30,513 nucleotides of DNA. Source: an uncultured Bacteroidota bacterium. GTDB taxonomy: Bacteria > Bacteroidota > Bacteroidia > Chitinophagales > LD1. A program made the position numbers and the translations under genes. Where the stretch lies: assembly GCA_937894725.1 (NCBI GenBank), contig CALAYL010000034.1, forward strand, positions 1 through 30,513. The letters are read 5' to 3'. The notes under the pieces were generated by a model. The model saw only the letters and a program-made list of their open reading frames with translations, had not been told where the DNA came from and ran no database searches. Below are positions 1 through 6,155 of the stretch, piece after piece (the stretch's first letter is position 1; the number at the start of each line of letters is the position of its first letter).

Positions 1-540
<540 letters not shown>

Positions 541-626
541 AAAGAGTTGTTTTTCTTGTATAAAAAGAAAATTTAAATTTGGCTGTATTCTGTTTAATTT
601 AATATGCTTTATGTTTCTTACCAATA

Positions 627-637
627 TTTCAAAGAAC
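627..637 (-). promoter_or_regulatory. boxA-like antitermination element in the rRNA leader
   Basis: On the minus strand this reads GTTCTTTGAAA, close to the boxA consensus (about GYTCTTTRANA) that NusB/S10 bind in rRNA leaders to stop premature Rho-dependent termination. It lies about 90 nt before the mature 16S 5' end, a usual place for such an element. The identification rests on the sequence match and position. Confidence 0.7.
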
Positions 638-641
638 TTTA

Positions 642-657
642 TTTGCCAAGGGGCAAA
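642..657 (-). promoter_or_regulatory. boxB-like hairpin upstream of boxA
   Basis: The minus strand reads TTTGCC-CCTT-GGCAAA, a perfect 6-bp stem with a 4-nt loop, ending 4 nt before boxA. In E. coli rrn leaders the order is also boxB hairpin then boxA. The structure is seen directly; the antitermination role is inferred from this order. Confidence 0.5.
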
Positions 658-734
658 ACTTGCACTCGATATTCGTTATGAATAATTGAGTTGATTTTTA
701 TGTATTTGAGCGTTTGCTTTTTTCAAAGCGGATG

Positions 735-767
735 CAAATATATGTTTTTTGTTTTCGTATTTCCAAA
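735..767 (-). promoter_or_regulatory. rRNA promoter P1 (16S-proximal)
   Basis: On the minus strand a -33 TTTG (764-767) is followed by a 21-nt spacer and the -7 element TATATTTG (735-742). This matches the Bacteroidota primary sigma consensus TTTG-N19-21-TAnnTTTG. Transcription should start near 728-732, giving a leader of about 190 nt that contains boxB-like and boxA elements before 16S. Confidence 0.75.
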
Positions 768-795
768 TTTTCATGGAAATTTATTTTCTGTGTTG

Positions 796-809
796 ACGTT
801 GAACAACGT
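796..809. promoter_or_regulatory. Palindrome upstream of P1, possible activator site
   Basis: ACGTTG-AA-CAACGT is a perfect 6-2-6 palindrome. It lies 28 bp upstream (on the minus strand) of the P1 -33 box, about 65-80 bp before the expected start site. Copies with centre GA (ACGTTG-GA-CAACGT) lie at 912-925 upstream of P2 and 1029-1042 upstream of P3, each 29 bp from the -33 box. The fixed spacing suggests a protein-binding site; the protein is unknown. Confidence 0.5.
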
Positions 810-849
810 GATGCTTTTGATTTGTGTGAACGTTTTTCAAAAGCGGATG

Positions 850-882
850 CAAATATATGTTTTTTTATTTCGCATTTCCAAA
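850..882 (-). promoter_or_regulatory. rRNA promoter P2
   Basis: The minus strand has TTTG (879-882), a 21-nt spacer and TATATTTG (850-857), the same arrangement as P1. It lies in repeat unit 2 with an AT-rich stretch and a palindrome upstream. A transcript from here would run through P1. Confidence 0.75.
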
Positions 883-966
883 TTTTACCGAAAATTTATT
901 TTTTTGAAGTGACGTTGGACAACGTGATGCTTTTGATTTGTGTGAACGATTTTTCAAAAGCGGATG

Positions 967-999
967 CAAATATATGTTTTTTTATTTCGCATTTCCAAA
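967..999 (-). promoter_or_regulatory. rRNA promoter P3
   Basis: The minus strand has TTTG (996-999), a 21-nt spacer and TATATTTG (967-974). The core and upstream part are identical to P2. Confidence 0.75.
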
Positions 1000-1086
1000 T
1001 TTTACCGAAAATTTATTTTTTTGAAGTGACGTTGGACAACGTGTCTTTCGATATTTTTAGAGAACGTTTTTTCTCGAAAGGGACTG

Positions 1087-1117
1087 CAAATATACTGCCA
1101 CTTTTCAAAATACCAAA
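1087..1117 (-). promoter_or_regulatory. rRNA promoter P4 (distal, diverged)
   Basis: The minus strand has TTTG (1114-1117), a 19-nt spacer and TATATTTG (1087-1094). Both elements match the consensus although the rest of the unit has drifted. Unlike P1-P3 it has no palindrome 30 bp upstream. Confidence 0.6.
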
Positions 1118-1373
1118 TTACGCTTTAATAAAAATCGATTTAACACCTAGAACTCTCTGATACCAATGAATTTCATTTTTGTGCTTTGATGATTCTTCTC
1201 TGCAAACAGCCATTCCATATAATAGCTGAATAGGTGGTTAAACCTAAGTTTGATTAAGATAAGTTGGTTTTGTAAACTGCTTATTGGTTAAAGATTCTAT
1301 TGACATTCTCGAACTTAACACTATTCTATGCATTAAACATAACAAAACACAAAGTACATAAATGTAGGGTTTG
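1118..1373. other. Intergenic stretch between rRNA promoters and the gatB/yqeY operon
   Basis: This AT-rich stretch separates the divergent rRNA promoter array from the operon beginning at 1426. I see no credible ORF, tRNA or terminator in it. Its right end leads into the promoter at 1374-1404. Confidence 0.6.
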
Positions 1374-1404
1374 TTGAATTGGTAAAGAGTATTTTGTATT
1401 TTTG
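1374..1404 (+). promoter_or_regulatory. Promoter of the yqeY-cvpA-pabA operon
   Basis: A -33 TTG (1374-1376), a 20-nt spacer and the -7 element TATTTTTG (1397-1404) match the Bacteroidota consensus. The start site should fall near 1410. This puts the in-frame TTG at 1402 outside the transcript and makes the ATG at 1426 the start codon. Confidence 0.65.
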
Positions 1405-1425
1405 TGCGAATTAAAAAGAACTAAA

Positions 1426-1878
1426 ATGTCATTAGAAGAAACAATAAATGCTGCTATAAAGACGGCAATGCTTGCCAAAGATGCTGTAAGACTAAGAGGT
1501 CTGCGTGCTATTAAAGCTGCAATCCAGTTGGCAAGTACTGAAAAGGGTGCCGCTGAATCTATAACTGAGGAACGTGAGATTCAGATTTTGACTAAGTTGG
1601 TAAAGCAACGAAAGGAATCTATTGATATTTTTGAAACACAAAATAGAGCTGATCTAGCTGCTACAGAAAAAGAAGAGGTGGCAGTAATAGAAGAGTTTTT
1701 GCCAGCAAAAATGAGTGATAATGAGGTGATATCTGTTATTCAAAACTTAATAGTCGATAGTGGTGCTAGCTCTTCGAAGGACATGGGCAAAGTAATAGGT
1801 GCAGCTAACAAAATATTGGCTGGCAAAGCTGACGGCCGCTTTATTGCTGACACAGTGAAAAGTTTACTTAGTAGTTAA
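1426..1878 (+). CDS. GatB/YqeY domain-containing protein
   Basis: The 150-residue product matches the YqeY family in length and pattern. It is soluble and helical, begins MSLEETINAA and has the typical run around residues 20-35 with LRGLRAIKAAI. The central KLVKQRKESIDIF segment is followed by VIEEFLPAKMS and a C-terminal GKVIGAANK segment. This domain also occurs as the tail of GatB, the tRNA amidotransferase subunit, where it contacts tRNA; the role of the free-standing protein is not established. I chose the ATG at 1426 over the in-frame TTG at 1402 because the promoter's -7 element covers that TTG. It is the first gene of a three-gene operon, with cvpA 15 nt downstream. Confidence 0.88.
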   Translation: MSLEETINAAIKTAMLAKDAVRLRGLRAIKAAIQLASTEKGAAESITEEREIQILTKLVKQRKESIDIFETQNRADLAATEKEEVAVIEEFLPAKMSDNEVISVIQNLIVDSGASSSKDMGKVIGAANKILAGKADGRFIADTVKSLLSS

Positions 1879-1893
1879 TATCAAGAAAGGAAA

Positions 1894-2448
1894 ATGGTTT
1901 TAGATATACTATTGTTAGCTATTGTGGCTTTTTCGTTTTATTGGGGATACCAAAAGGGGATTATTTATTCTATCTTTTCATTAGTAGCTTATCTTATAGG
2001 TGCAATAGCGGCATTACGCTTTTCCTACATCGCTGTATTTTATCTAAAAGAATGGACTGGACTTGGTCCAAAAGCATTGTCGATATTGGCCTTTTTTATC
2101 ATATTGATTTTAGTAATAGGCTTGATAAGAATGGTAGCATGGGCGCTTGAGTATGTGCTCAAATCATTTTCACTTAATTTTGTGAATCAATTGATGGGTG
2201 GGGTGATACATGCAGCAATAGGTTTATATTTTGCTTGTATGTTGATGTGGTTTGCAGATAAATGGGCAATAATATCATCAAATCAAAAGACTAACAGCCA
2301 TTTATATGCCTATATAGCTGACTTTGCACCTGACATGATAGCAGCAACTGGAAAAGTAATACCTGCAGTCAAGGATTCTTACTCTCAATACGAAACAATA
2401 CTTAAAGCAGAGTACCAGAAAGCCAATGAGGATTCTACTGATAGATAA
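1894..2448 (+). CDS. CvpA family membrane protein
   Basis: This 184-residue protein has about four hydrophobic segments (residues about 2-20, 25-48, 62-85 and 98-122) and a hydrophilic C-terminal tail. The N-terminal pattern of a hydrophobic helix, then GYQKGIIYSIFSLVAYLIG, is that of the CvpA family, named for E. coli CvpA (needed for colicin V production). The molecular role of the family is unclear; inner-membrane location is inferred from the helices. A purine-rich AAGAAAGGAAA precedes the ATG. Its last 23 nt overlap the start of the amidotransferase gene, which suggests translational coupling. Confidence 0.85.
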   Translation: MVLDILLLAIVAFSFYWGYQKGIIYSIFSLVAYLIGAIAALRFSYIAVFYLKEWTGLGPKALSILAFFIILILVIGLIRMVAWALEYVLKSFSLNFVNQLMGGVIHAAIGLYFACMLMWFADKWAIISSNQKTNSHLYAYIADFAPDMIAATGKVIPAVKDSYSQYETILKAEYQKANEDSTDR

Positions 2449-3010
2449 CTACGATTCATTTACCTACAATCTTTACGACTATGTAATGAAAAATGGAGTA
2501 GCATGTGAAGTGGTAAAAAATGATGCATTGGATTTAGCGATAGTATCTCAATTTGATGGTATCATACTCTCTCCTGGGCCGAAGACCCCCACTGATGCGG
2601 GGTGCACAATAAAATTAATTGAGCAATTTTATAACAAAAAACCAATACTAGGTGTATGTCTTGGTCACCAAGCTATAGGCTTAGCATTCGGGGCAAAGTT
2701 GTCTAAAGCGATACGCCCTATGCACGGACATACTAGCAAGATAGAAACAGTAGTACACGAGCTTTTTGAGGGAATGCCGAGCGAACTAGAGGTAATGCGA
2801 TACCATTCATTGGTTTTAGAAAGTATAGCTTCTCCTCTAAGGATATTGGCACAAACAGAGCAAGGGGAAGTAATGGCTATAGCTCATGAAAATGGACTAA
2901 CTGTAGGAATGCAATTTCACCCAGAGTCTATATTAACCAAGTGGGGGGGGAAGATGATAAAGAATTGGCTAAACGCTGTAGAGAAACAAAAGACTAAGAG
3001 TATTTCTTAA
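2426..3010 (+). CDS. pabA: Glutamine amidotransferase, aminodeoxychorismate/anthranilate synthase component II
   Basis: A class I glutamine amidotransferase of 194 residues, the usual length for a stand-alone PabA/TrpG. It shows the N-terminal ILLIDNYDSFTYNL signature, the oxyanion region LSPGP, the nucleophile Cys78 in GVCLGHQ, and His165/Glu167 in FHPES. It hydrolyses glutamine and passes ammonia to a chorismate-binding partner (PabB for folate or TrpE for tryptophan). Neither partner is in the window, and one amidotransferase can serve both, so the symbol is a best guess. The ATG lies inside the end of cvpA. The stop codon overlaps the end of convergent atpH by 17 bp. Confidence 0.9.
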   Translation: MRILLIDNYDSFTYNLYDYVMKNGVACEVVKNDALDLAIVSQFDGIILSPGPKTPTDAGCTIKLIEQFYNKKPILGVCLGHQAIGLAFGAKLSKAIRPMHGHTSKIETVVHELFEGMPSELEVMRYHSLVLESIASPLRILAQTEQGEVMAIAHENGLTVGMQFHPESILTKWGGKMIKNWLNAVEKQKTKSIS

Positions 3011-3557
3011 CGTATGAATCGTCATCTACTAACACCTTGAGTGCGCCAAGTGATGTCTTGACAGAAGTGTCTATCTGCTTACCAGCGTATCTAAGCAAAA
3101 ATCCACCGATGAGTGAGGCGTCTATATCTTGAGTAAGCTCGATGTTCTTTAGCTTTTCTTTTTGTTTTAATCCATTGATGATCGTATCTCGAGTAGCCTC
3201 ATCCATAGTAGTAGCGGTGATAAGGCTTATCTTAGTAATGTCATTTAAAACGTTGTATTGTGTAATGAAAGATTCTGCCACTTCTGGAAGATAACCTGCA
3301 CGTCCTTTATCTGATAATAGCTTTAGAAATCTAGCTGTAATTTCAGAAACGCATTGATCAAAAACTAATGAAAGGATTTTTGATTTTCTGTCACTAGGTA
3401 CCACTGGGCTCTTGAGCGCTATTTTTAGGTCTCGGTTTGAATGTAGCGTTTTAGCTACAAGTTCTATATCAATCTTTACTGCATCTACCAAGTTTTTTTC
3501 TTTGGCGATATCAAGTAATGATTTTGCATAACGAGCGGCAAATCTGACTGATGACAT
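2994..3557 (-). CDS. atpH: ATP synthase F1 subunit delta
   Basis: The 187-residue protein fits AtpH/OSCP, which joins the F1 head to the peripheral stalk. It starts SSVRFAARYAKSLLDIAKEK, the usual N-terminal helix, and ends with the conserved region IDASLIGGFLLRYAGKQIDTSVK. It is cytoplasmic. It follows atpF by 31 nt in the same direction. Downstream, where atpA and atpG often follow, its end instead overlaps convergent pabA by 17 bp. Confidence 0.92.
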   Translation of the reverse strand: MSSVRFAARYAKSLLDIAKEKNLVDAVKIDIELVAKTLHSNRDLKIALKSPVVPSDRKSKILSLVFDQCVSEITARFLKLLSDKGRAGYLPEVAESFITQYNVLNDITKISLITATTMDEATRDTIINGLKQKEKLKNIELTQDIDASLIGGFLLRYAGKQIDTSVKTSLGALKVLVDDDSYVKKYS

Positions 3558-3588
3558 GGTGTATTTATTAGATTAGCGAGTGAATTGA

Positions 3589-4128
3589 TTAGTTCAAGTT
3601 TGACTCTTGAATCATTTTTTGAGCAAAAGCTTTGTGGTCAGCATCGCTAGTGAGTTCTTTTCGCACTATCTTGCTAGCTATGCTGATAGCCAACTCGCCA
3701 ACTGTATTTTTAACCTCTACAATAGCTGCTTTCTTTTGGATTTCGATTTCTACCAAAGCTTCTTTTACTTTTTGCTCTGCTTCTGATTTTGCCTTTTCGA
3801 CTATTTCAGCTTTAAGTTTTTCAGCCACGTCTCTGGCTTCAGCTATGATAGCTGTACGCTCTTCTTTAGCTTGCTCTAATAGTTGCTCATTTTTAGCTAC
3901 TAGATTAGCCATTTCGAAGCGCGCTTTGTCCGCTTGCATCAATGACTCTTCAATAGATTTTTCTCTATCTTTAAGAGCTGTAGCAATAGGTTTGAAGGCA
4001 AATTTACCTAGTATAAGAATCAATCCTACAAAGATAATAAATGCCCAAATAGCCAAACCTGGATTAGGGGTAATTAGGCTAAATGCGTTTACTTCTTCAG
4101 ATAAAAAGATGGTTAAAAGCGTATTCAT
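3589..4128 (-). CDS. atpF: ATP synthase F0 subunit b
   Basis: This 179-residue protein has one N-terminal membrane helix (about residues 26-46, GLAIWAFIIFVGLILILGKF) and a long charged coiled coil rich in Glu, Lys and Ala. That is the plan of the peripheral stalk b subunit. The membrane helix is preceded by about 24 residues, somewhat more than usual; no better internal start is visible. It lies between atpE and atpH. A terminator-like hairpin sits upstream, between it and atpE. Confidence 0.92.
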   Translation of the reverse strand: MNTLLTIFLSEEVNAFSLITPNPGLAIWAFIIFVGLILILGKFAFKPIATALKDREKSIEESLMQADKARFEMANLVAKNEQLLEQAKEERTAIIAEARDVAEKLKAEIVEKAKSEAEQKVKEALVEIEIQKKAAIVEVKNTVGELAISIASKIVRKELTSDADHKAFAQKMIQESNLN

Positions 4129-4177
4129 AGTTGATTAATTTCTGACTTATTTTTTTGATTTTTTCAATACATGTTTT

Positions 4178-4216
4178 AAAAAAACTGCTCCTTCGGCAAC
4201 CCCTATGGGAGCAGTT
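4178..4216 (-). terminator. Terminator-like hairpin between atpE and atpF
   Basis: On the minus strand a 9-bp stem AACTGCTCC / GGAGCAGTT (4208-4216 with 4183-4191) encloses a 16-nt loop and is followed by seven T residues. Read in the atp direction it lies just after atpE and before atpF. It could act as a partial terminator or as an mRNA 3' end protecting the atpBE message. This would fit the need for many more c subunits than b or delta, but that role is inference. Confidence 0.6.
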
Positions 4217-4239
4217 CTTATTTTTTTTTGACCAGTTGA

Positions 4240-4458
4240 TTATTTCAACAAGGCAACGATAACTGCGAACAAGGCAACACCCTCGATAAAGGCTGCTGTC
4301 AAGATCATAGCGCTACGGATATCGTTTACAGCTTCTGGCTGACGTGCGATAGCTTCTGCTGAGCTACCTCCGATACGACCGATCCCGATCCCTGCTCCTA
4401 CTGCTGCTAATCCAGCTCCTATTGCTGCGATTCCTGGTACTGCTACTTCTAATAACAT
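4240..4458 (-). CDS. atpE: ATP synthase F0 subunit c
   Basis: The 72-residue proteolipid has two hydrophobic helices joined by the polar loop with ARQPE (residues 38-42). The first helix has the glycine-rich GAGLAAVGAGIGIG pattern used for packing the c ring. The ion-binding carboxylate is Glu59 in AAFIEGVALF. The residue after it is Gly instead of Ser or Thr, which suggests proton rather than sodium coupling. It lies 36 nt after atpB and is followed by a terminator-like hairpin. Confidence 0.96.
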   Translation of the reverse strand: MLLEVAVPGIAAIGAGLAAVGAGIGIGRIGGSSAEAIARQPEAVNDIRSAMILTAAFIEGVALFAVIVALLK

Positions 4459-4494
4459 GTTTTTGTTTTTTTATGGTGAATGAATAAATCCTAA

Positions 4495-5565
4495 TTAATG
4501 ATGCCCTTCTGCAGCATGCTCTTCGACAGCCATACCTATAAACACAGCGGTAAGCATAGCAAAAATAAATGCTTGAATAAAGGCGACTAAAATCTCAATA
4601 ATACTAATGAAGAGCGTAAATGGTACGGCTATAGCAGCACCTAATGCTGAGCCGCCTACGCTTTGACCAGCTTTTCCGAATACAAATACAAGACTAATTA
4701 AGCTCAATACAATGATGTGACCCGCTACCATATTGGCAAAAAGACGTATCATCAATGCGATTGGCTTAGTAAATATACCCAATACCTCTACTGGAAACAT
4801 AATTGGCCAAAGAAAATATGGCTTTGGTAATACGATATGGGTCCAATATGCTTTGTTTCCACTTACATTGATTACTACAAAGGCAATAAGCGCCAATACC
4901 AACGTTACTGCGATATTGCCCATTACGTTTGCACCACCTGGGAAGATTGGTATCAAGCCCAAAAGATTATTTACCAATATAAAGAAGAAAATAGTCATAA
5001 TATAAGGTAAATACTTTTCGTATTTAGGCCCAATGCCTGGCTTGGCTACATCGTCACGTACAAATACGACCAATACCTCCATTAAATTTTGTAGCCCACT
5101 AGGTGCTTTCCCTTTTGCTTTGGTATAAGCATTCGCTACGGACATAAATACCACAATTAATATAAGCGCAGTAAGTAGCATGGTAGCTACGTTTTTTGTA
5201 ATCGAAAAATCGATAAAACCGAGTTCATCACTACGCTTGATCTCACCATGATGACACTCATAGCCGTTTACTTCTTTACCATCATGGTACATAAAGGTGG
5301 AGATTCCATTTTGACTATCCCACAAAATACAAGGCAGTCCAAAGTGAATTTGCTCTAAAATATCCCACTGGTGTGAATCGCCCACGTGGTGCAAAACCAT
5401 AGGTGTAGGATTGTAAGCAGCCTCTGTTTCGGCAACTTTTTCATCAATCACAGCTACTTCTTCCTCTGCTTTTACAAGCGCAGTAGTGTCATTTGCGAAA
5501 GATAAAGTTGAGCTTAGCATAATACTAAACGCAAGTATAAATCGGATATAATAGGTTTTAAACAC
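4495..5565 (-). CDS. atpB: ATP synthase F0 subunit a
   Basis: Subunit a, 356 residues from the chosen start. The C-terminal two thirds hold the membrane helices, including IRLFANMVAGH with the essential Arg of the proton channel. The N-terminus is VFKTYYIRFILAFSIMLSS followed by TLSFAND, a signal peptide, then about 100 residues predicted outside the membrane containing HHVGDSHQW and a Cys-containing segment; Bacteroidota AtpB proteins often carry such an extension. I chose the GTG at 5565 over the ATG at 5700: the promoter at 5589-5619 lies between them, so the ATG would not be transcribed from it, and GTG gives a clean signal peptide. An internal ATG (5520) is also possible but would shorten the signal peptide. 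Confidence 0.92.
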   Translation of the reverse strand: MFKTYYIRFILAFSIMLSSTLSFANDTTALVKAEEEVAVIDEKVAETEAAYNPTPMVLHHVGDSHQWDILEQIHFGLPCILWDSQNGISTFMYHDGKEVNGYECHHGEIKRSDELGFIDFSITKNVATMLLTALILIVVFMSVANAYTKAKGKAPSGLQNLMEVLVVFVRDDVAKPGIGPKYEKYLPYIMTIFFFILVNNLLGLIPIFPGGANVMGNIAVTLVLALIAFVVINVSGNKAYWTHIVLPKPYFLWPIMFPVEVLGIFTKPIALMIRLFANMVAGHIIVLSLISLVFVFGKAGQSVGGSALGAAIAVPFTLFISIIEILVAFIQAFIFAMLTAVFIGMAVEEHAAEGHH

Positions 5566-5588
5566 GCTTTTTTCTTTTAAATGCGGTG

Positions 5589-5619
5589 CAAAAGTAACTC
5601 TTTTGGGATATTTTCCAAA
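5589..5619 (-). promoter_or_regulatory. Promoter of the atpBEFH operon
   Basis: On the minus strand TTTG (5616-5619), a 19-nt spacer and TACTTTTG (5589-5596) match the Bacteroidota consensus exactly. The leader to the GTG at 5565 would be about 20 nt and is purine-rich near its end (AAAAGAAAAAAGC). This promoter decides the atpB start. Confidence 0.75.
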
Positions 5620-5734
5620 AAGAGATTTGATATATATGTACAGTTTACCATTTATCAAAATAAATTTCAATCCATATTTTTTTAACTTAGTGGCTATCAA
5701 TTCTTTTTAATCAATTTAAAAAAAAATCAATACT

Positions 5735-5980
5735 ATGAATAAGAAACCAAAGCTTCAAATCATTTATTCTACTAGTTTCATGGAAACTGTGTGTAATAAA
5801 GCAACTCAACTTATTTGCGAAGGTCAGGACTTTGGAGATGTCAACCATGCCACTTTTGGAAGACTAAATTTATATATAGATAGGGAGCCGAGCTATGTTT
5901 TTCTTGTAGTACCTTATGACTATTTACCTGACAATCTAAAAGATAAAAAAATATATGTTGGAAGTGATATTAATGAATAG
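5735..5980 (+). CDS. Hypothetical small protein (81 aa)
   Basis: I do not recognise this protein. It is 81 residues, soluble, without signal peptide or membrane helix. It begins MNKKPKLQIIYSTSFMETV and has a central DFGDVNHATFGRLNLYIDRE segment, so a small alpha/beta fold is plausible. It lies alone between the divergent atp operon and the ompA-family gene, 175 nt upstream of the latter. An A-rich stretch precedes its ATG, with no clear Shine-Dalgarno sequence. Amino-acid composition looks normal for a real protein, but it could be a chance ORF. Confidence 0.55.
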   Translation: MNKKPKLQIIYSTSFMETVCNKATQLICEGQDFGDVNHATFGRLNLYIDREPSYVFLVVPYDYLPDNLKDKKIYVGSDINE

Positions 5981-6128
5981 AATACTAGCCCCATTAAAAG
6001 GTAATGCAGAATTACTTCTATATTTTGATAACACAAAGCAAACATAAAAGTGGCGAACATTAGTATTATTTAAAATTAAAATACAACAAATACATATATT
6101 AAAATGCTGATTTTGGCACAAGGTTTGT

Positions 6129-6136
6129 TAAGTTTG
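6129..6136 (+). promoter_or_regulatory. Candidate -7 element for the OmpA-family gene
   Basis: TAAGTTTG fits TAnnTTTG and lies 20 bp before the ATG at 6156. A TTTG lies 13 bp upstream (6112-6115), closer than the usual 19-21 bp, so the -33 match is poor. Confidence 0.35.
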
Positions 6137-6155
6137 CTAAAAATAAACTAACGCT

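Larger units (their letters stand above)
728..1094 (-). repeat. Tandem repeat of about 115-120 bp carrying rRNA promoters
   Basis: Units begin at 728, 843 and 960 with GCGGATGCAAATATATG, and a decayed fourth begins near 1080 (GGACTGCAAATATAC). Spacings are 115, 117 and about 120 bp. Units 2 and 3 are identical for about 84 bp (843-926 and 960-1043), then diverge. Unit 1 is more diverged in its middle but shares its outer part with unit 2. Each unit holds one promoter facing the 16S gene, so the repeat is best read as a duplicated promoter module. Plus-strand ORFs here only reflect the repetition. Confidence 0.85.

Noticed and set aside
541..620. tRNA gene near the 16S 5' end
   Set aside because: No cloverleaf or TTCGA arm is seen; the stretch is AT-rich leader.
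728..1094. Possible CRISPR array because of regular repeats
   Set aside because: Units are 115-120 bp and contain promoters; there are no short repeats with unique 30-40 bp spacers and no cas genes.
714..1160. A 148-codon plus-strand ORF (and a 73-codon one) with repeated peptide segments
   Set aside because: The repeated peptide comes from the tandem rRNA promoter units read on the wrong strand. It has no start signal and unnatural Phe/Ile-rich composition.
1402..1425. TTG start for the GatB/YqeY-domain gene
   Set aside because: The TTG overlaps the -7 element TATTTTTG, so it would lie upstream of the transcription start. ATG 1426 also matches the family N-terminus.
3632..4138. 168-codon plus-strand ORF opposite atpF
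   Set aside because: It mirrors the coiled-coil coding sequence of atpF on the other strand and has a low-complexity Ser/Ala-rich translation.
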